Of a DNA stretch of 64,000 nucleotides, positions 62,571-64,000 are shown in pieces. The notes beneath the pieces are model-generated. The model had not been told where the DNA came from and did not search any database. It saw only the letters and a program-made list of their open reading frames with translations. The stretch is from Paraherbaspirillum soli (GTDB lineage Bacteria; Pseudomonadota; Gammaproteobacteria; Burkholderiales; Burkholderiaceae_D): contig NZ_JBHSMT010000013.1 of NCBI RefSeq assembly GCF_042654985.1, positions 124,001 through 188,000 of the forward strand, given 5' to 3'. A program made the translations under genes and the position numbers. How positions within the stretch are numbered: position 1 is the stretch's first letter; each line of letters opens with the position of its first letter.

Positions 62571-62844
62571 TCTTGATAACTCCATCTAAATTGATCTGGC
62601 TCTGGGGAATTCAACACATACAACGCCTGGCCGATTGCAGCTTTAAAGGTGACAAGGTGACTGGCACGGCAGCACACGACGGCGAAGCTTATTTTTACAA
62701 CAATCTTTTCGTGGATCAACAACAGCGACCATTCTATCAATTCCACTGAGAACCGGCTATTTTCGTAAAATAATGCCGCTGCATTTAACGACTGCCGGCG
62801 GCGATGCGTGGATAATAGTGCGCCGCTTCAATTCAAACTTGCCG

Positions 62845-63360
62845 ATGACCGCCTACTCCGACACACCGACTTCGATGACGCCGCCGGCGCTGACCGGCTT
62901 CGCACCAGTGATCGACGCTCAAACGCGCGTCCTGATACTCGGAAGCTTCCCCGGCGTCGCCTCGCTGGCGGTGCAACAGTACTACGGCCATCCCCGCAAT
63001 CAATTCTGGGCGCTGCTATCCGCAGTGCTGGACGACGACCTGGTCAAGCTTGACTATGATGAACGGCTGGCGCGGCTGCAAACGCACCGGATTGGTTTAT
63101 GGGACGTCATCGCCGGTTGCGAGCGGGTCGGCAGCCTGGACAGCGCCATCCGCAATCCGCAGGCAAACCAGTTCGCAATCCTGCGGCAGCGCTGCCCGCA
63201 GCTCGCGCGGGTTTGCTTTAATGGCAAAACTTCCGGCAAGTTCGCACCGCAATTTACCGCCGCCGGATTCGATACGCTGGTGCTGCCCTCTTCATCGCCG
63301 GCCAATGCCCAGGCAACATTTGCCCAAAAATTACTGCTGTGGCGCGGTATCATTGCCTAA
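62845..63360 (+). CDS. DNA-deoxyinosine (hypoxanthine) glycosylase, UDG superfamily
   Basis: 171 residues from ATG 62845; alternative starts at 62773 and 62875 exist and no ribosome site is clear. Motif 1 reads VLILGSFPGVASLAVQQYYGHPRNQFW, where the GSFPG and YGHPRNxFW blocks are those of family 6 UDG-superfamily (hypoxanthine-DNA glycosylase) enzymes, and the C-terminal LPSSSPANAQ carries the motif 2 SSPAN. It should excise deaminated adenine (hypoxanthine) from DNA as the first step of base excision repair. Confidence 0.88.
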   Translation: MTAYSDTPTSMTPPALTGFAPVIDAQTRVLILGSFPGVASLAVQQYYGHPRNQFWALLSAVLDDDLVKLDYDERLARLQTHRIGLWDVIAGCERVGSLDSAIRNPQANQFAILRQRCPQLARVCFNGKTSGKFAPQFTAAGFDTLVLPSSSPANAQATFAQKLLLWRGIIA

Positions 63361-63429
63361 TATTTTTTGACTGAAATTCATTTCCTGGACCTTATCCAGT
63401 TTCATAAGCCGCAATTTAATTTCGCCCTC

Positions 63430-64000
63430 ATGTTGATCAAACGCAAATCCATCGAAGCCGACGCCAACCGTAAAGCCGGCCCCGGAAAACGCCCGGAAAA
63501 AGAAGCCGCCAAACCTGCCCGCAAACCCAAATTCGCGCCCGTCACGCTGTCCGAACAAGGCGGCGTGCGCTATCTGCATTTCGGCACCGAATGGGTACAA
63601 GGCGCGATGCGCATCCGCAAACCGGACTGGCCGGAACTGGAATACGCACAGCAAATGATGGTGTGGATGCTATTCAACGATCAGCCGCAACATATCGTGC
63701 AGCTGGGCCTGGGCACCGCGGCGCTGACCAAATTCAGCTATCGCCAATTCCCCGCCGCCCGCGTGACGGCGATTGAACTGAACCCATCGGTACTCGCCAT
63801 TTGCGGCTCGATGTTCAAGCTGCCGCCTGACGATGAACGGCTGTCGGTGATTGAAATGGACGCCATGGACTTCGTGATGAACGACGCCAATCACGGCACC
63901 GTGGACGCCTTGCAGGTCGATCTGTACGACGCCACCGCACGCGGCCCGGTGCTCGATACGCCGGAGTTTTACGGCGCCTGCGCCGCCTGCCTCAGCGACC
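63430..64000 (+). CDS. Spermidine synthase-like protein (C-terminus beyond window)
   Basis: Open from ATG 63430 to the window edge, 190 residues visible. After a basic Lys/Arg/Pro-rich N-terminus (about 1-35), the Rossmann-like domain shows PQHIVQLGLGTAALTKFSYRQFPAARVTAIELNP, the SpeE-type motif I and II, then VIEMDAMDFV. The substrate-site segment reads QVDLYDATARGPVLDTPEFYGAC. True SpeE has Asp residues in the GGGDG/DxxDP motifs; the changed glycine loop (GLGTAALT) suggests a spermidine-synthase-like protein without confirmed activity. Confidence 0.85.
   Translation, partial: MLIKRKSIEADANRKAGPGKRPEKEAAKPARKPKFAPVTLSEQGGVRYLHFGTEWVQGAMRIRKPDWPELEYAQQMMVWMLFNDQPQHIVQLGLGTAALTKFSYRQFPAARVTAIELNPSVLAICGSMFKLPPDDERLSVIEMDAMDFVMNDANHGTVDALQVDLYDATARGPVLDTPEFYGACAACLSD

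Overview
The window reads as a chromosome segment of a betaproteobacterium, most likely an Oxalobacteraceae member close to Collimonas, Herminiimonas or Glaciimonas. This rests on the gene order mltD-gloB-methyltransferase-rnhA-dnaQ, the MoxR/VWA pair, parE-SLT-parC, htpG, the Gcr-type 'site-specific recombinase' and the general protein flavour. Taxonomy is inferred from recognition, not from a database search.

The left half (about 1-36,500) is accessory in character. It opens with a thiamine-diphosphate enzyme cut by the window edge and, divergent from it, a ThiG-like gene followed by a cytochrome P450 and a convergent acyltransferase. Next come secreted proteins (an EF-hand protein, an S10 serine carboxypeptidase, two small exported proteins), an SOS-boxed umuD without umuC, a DOPA-dioxygenase-like protein, an O-methyltransferase/LysR/cyclase/RidA group, a UPF0182 membrane protein, an HbpS-like protein, a MazG-like pyrophosphohydrolase, a glyoxalase-fold protein and an avidin-like protein. 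An ArsR-SRPBCC pair, a quinone reductase with a divergent LysR, an orphan AmiC-like binding protein, a tight DauR-like regulator/PLP dehydratase/RidA operon, a truncated Crp gene, an Fsr-type efflux pump, a MocR regulator, azoR with a divergent LysR, and a secreted protein made of about 39-residue cysteine repeats complete it. The spacers carry debris: an IS21-type terminal repeat array, dispersed repeats that include a promoter-like block, and an integrase tail beside tRNA-Val.

The right half (about 37,000-64,000) is mostly core genome: tRNA-Val(GAC), dnaQ, rnhA, a methyltransferase and gloB whose start codons overlap on opposite strands, mltD, fabI, two small c-type cytochromes, Gcr, MoxR and VWA, parE/lytic transglycosylase/parC, an aminotransferase with a RidA protein, a MocR regulator divergent from DUF2917-lysE, htpG, a GNAT acetyltransferase, an Mpo1-like membrane protein, a glycine-zipper lipoprotein, a deoxyinosine glycosylase and a spermidine-synthase-like protein cut by the right edge. 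Small palindromic or MITE-like elements sit in several spacers, including one family of about 118 bp present twice in opposite orientation.

Recurring themes are RidA proteins beside PLP or hydrolytic enzymes (three times), autoregulated PLP-type MocR regulators (twice) and LysR genes divergent from oxidoreductase-type genes (three times). No complete prophage, CRISPR array or recognised defence island is visible. The strongest candidates for new biology are the ThiG-like/P450 pair, the DGYL-cysteine repeat exoprotein and the umuD homologue with an altered cleavage site.
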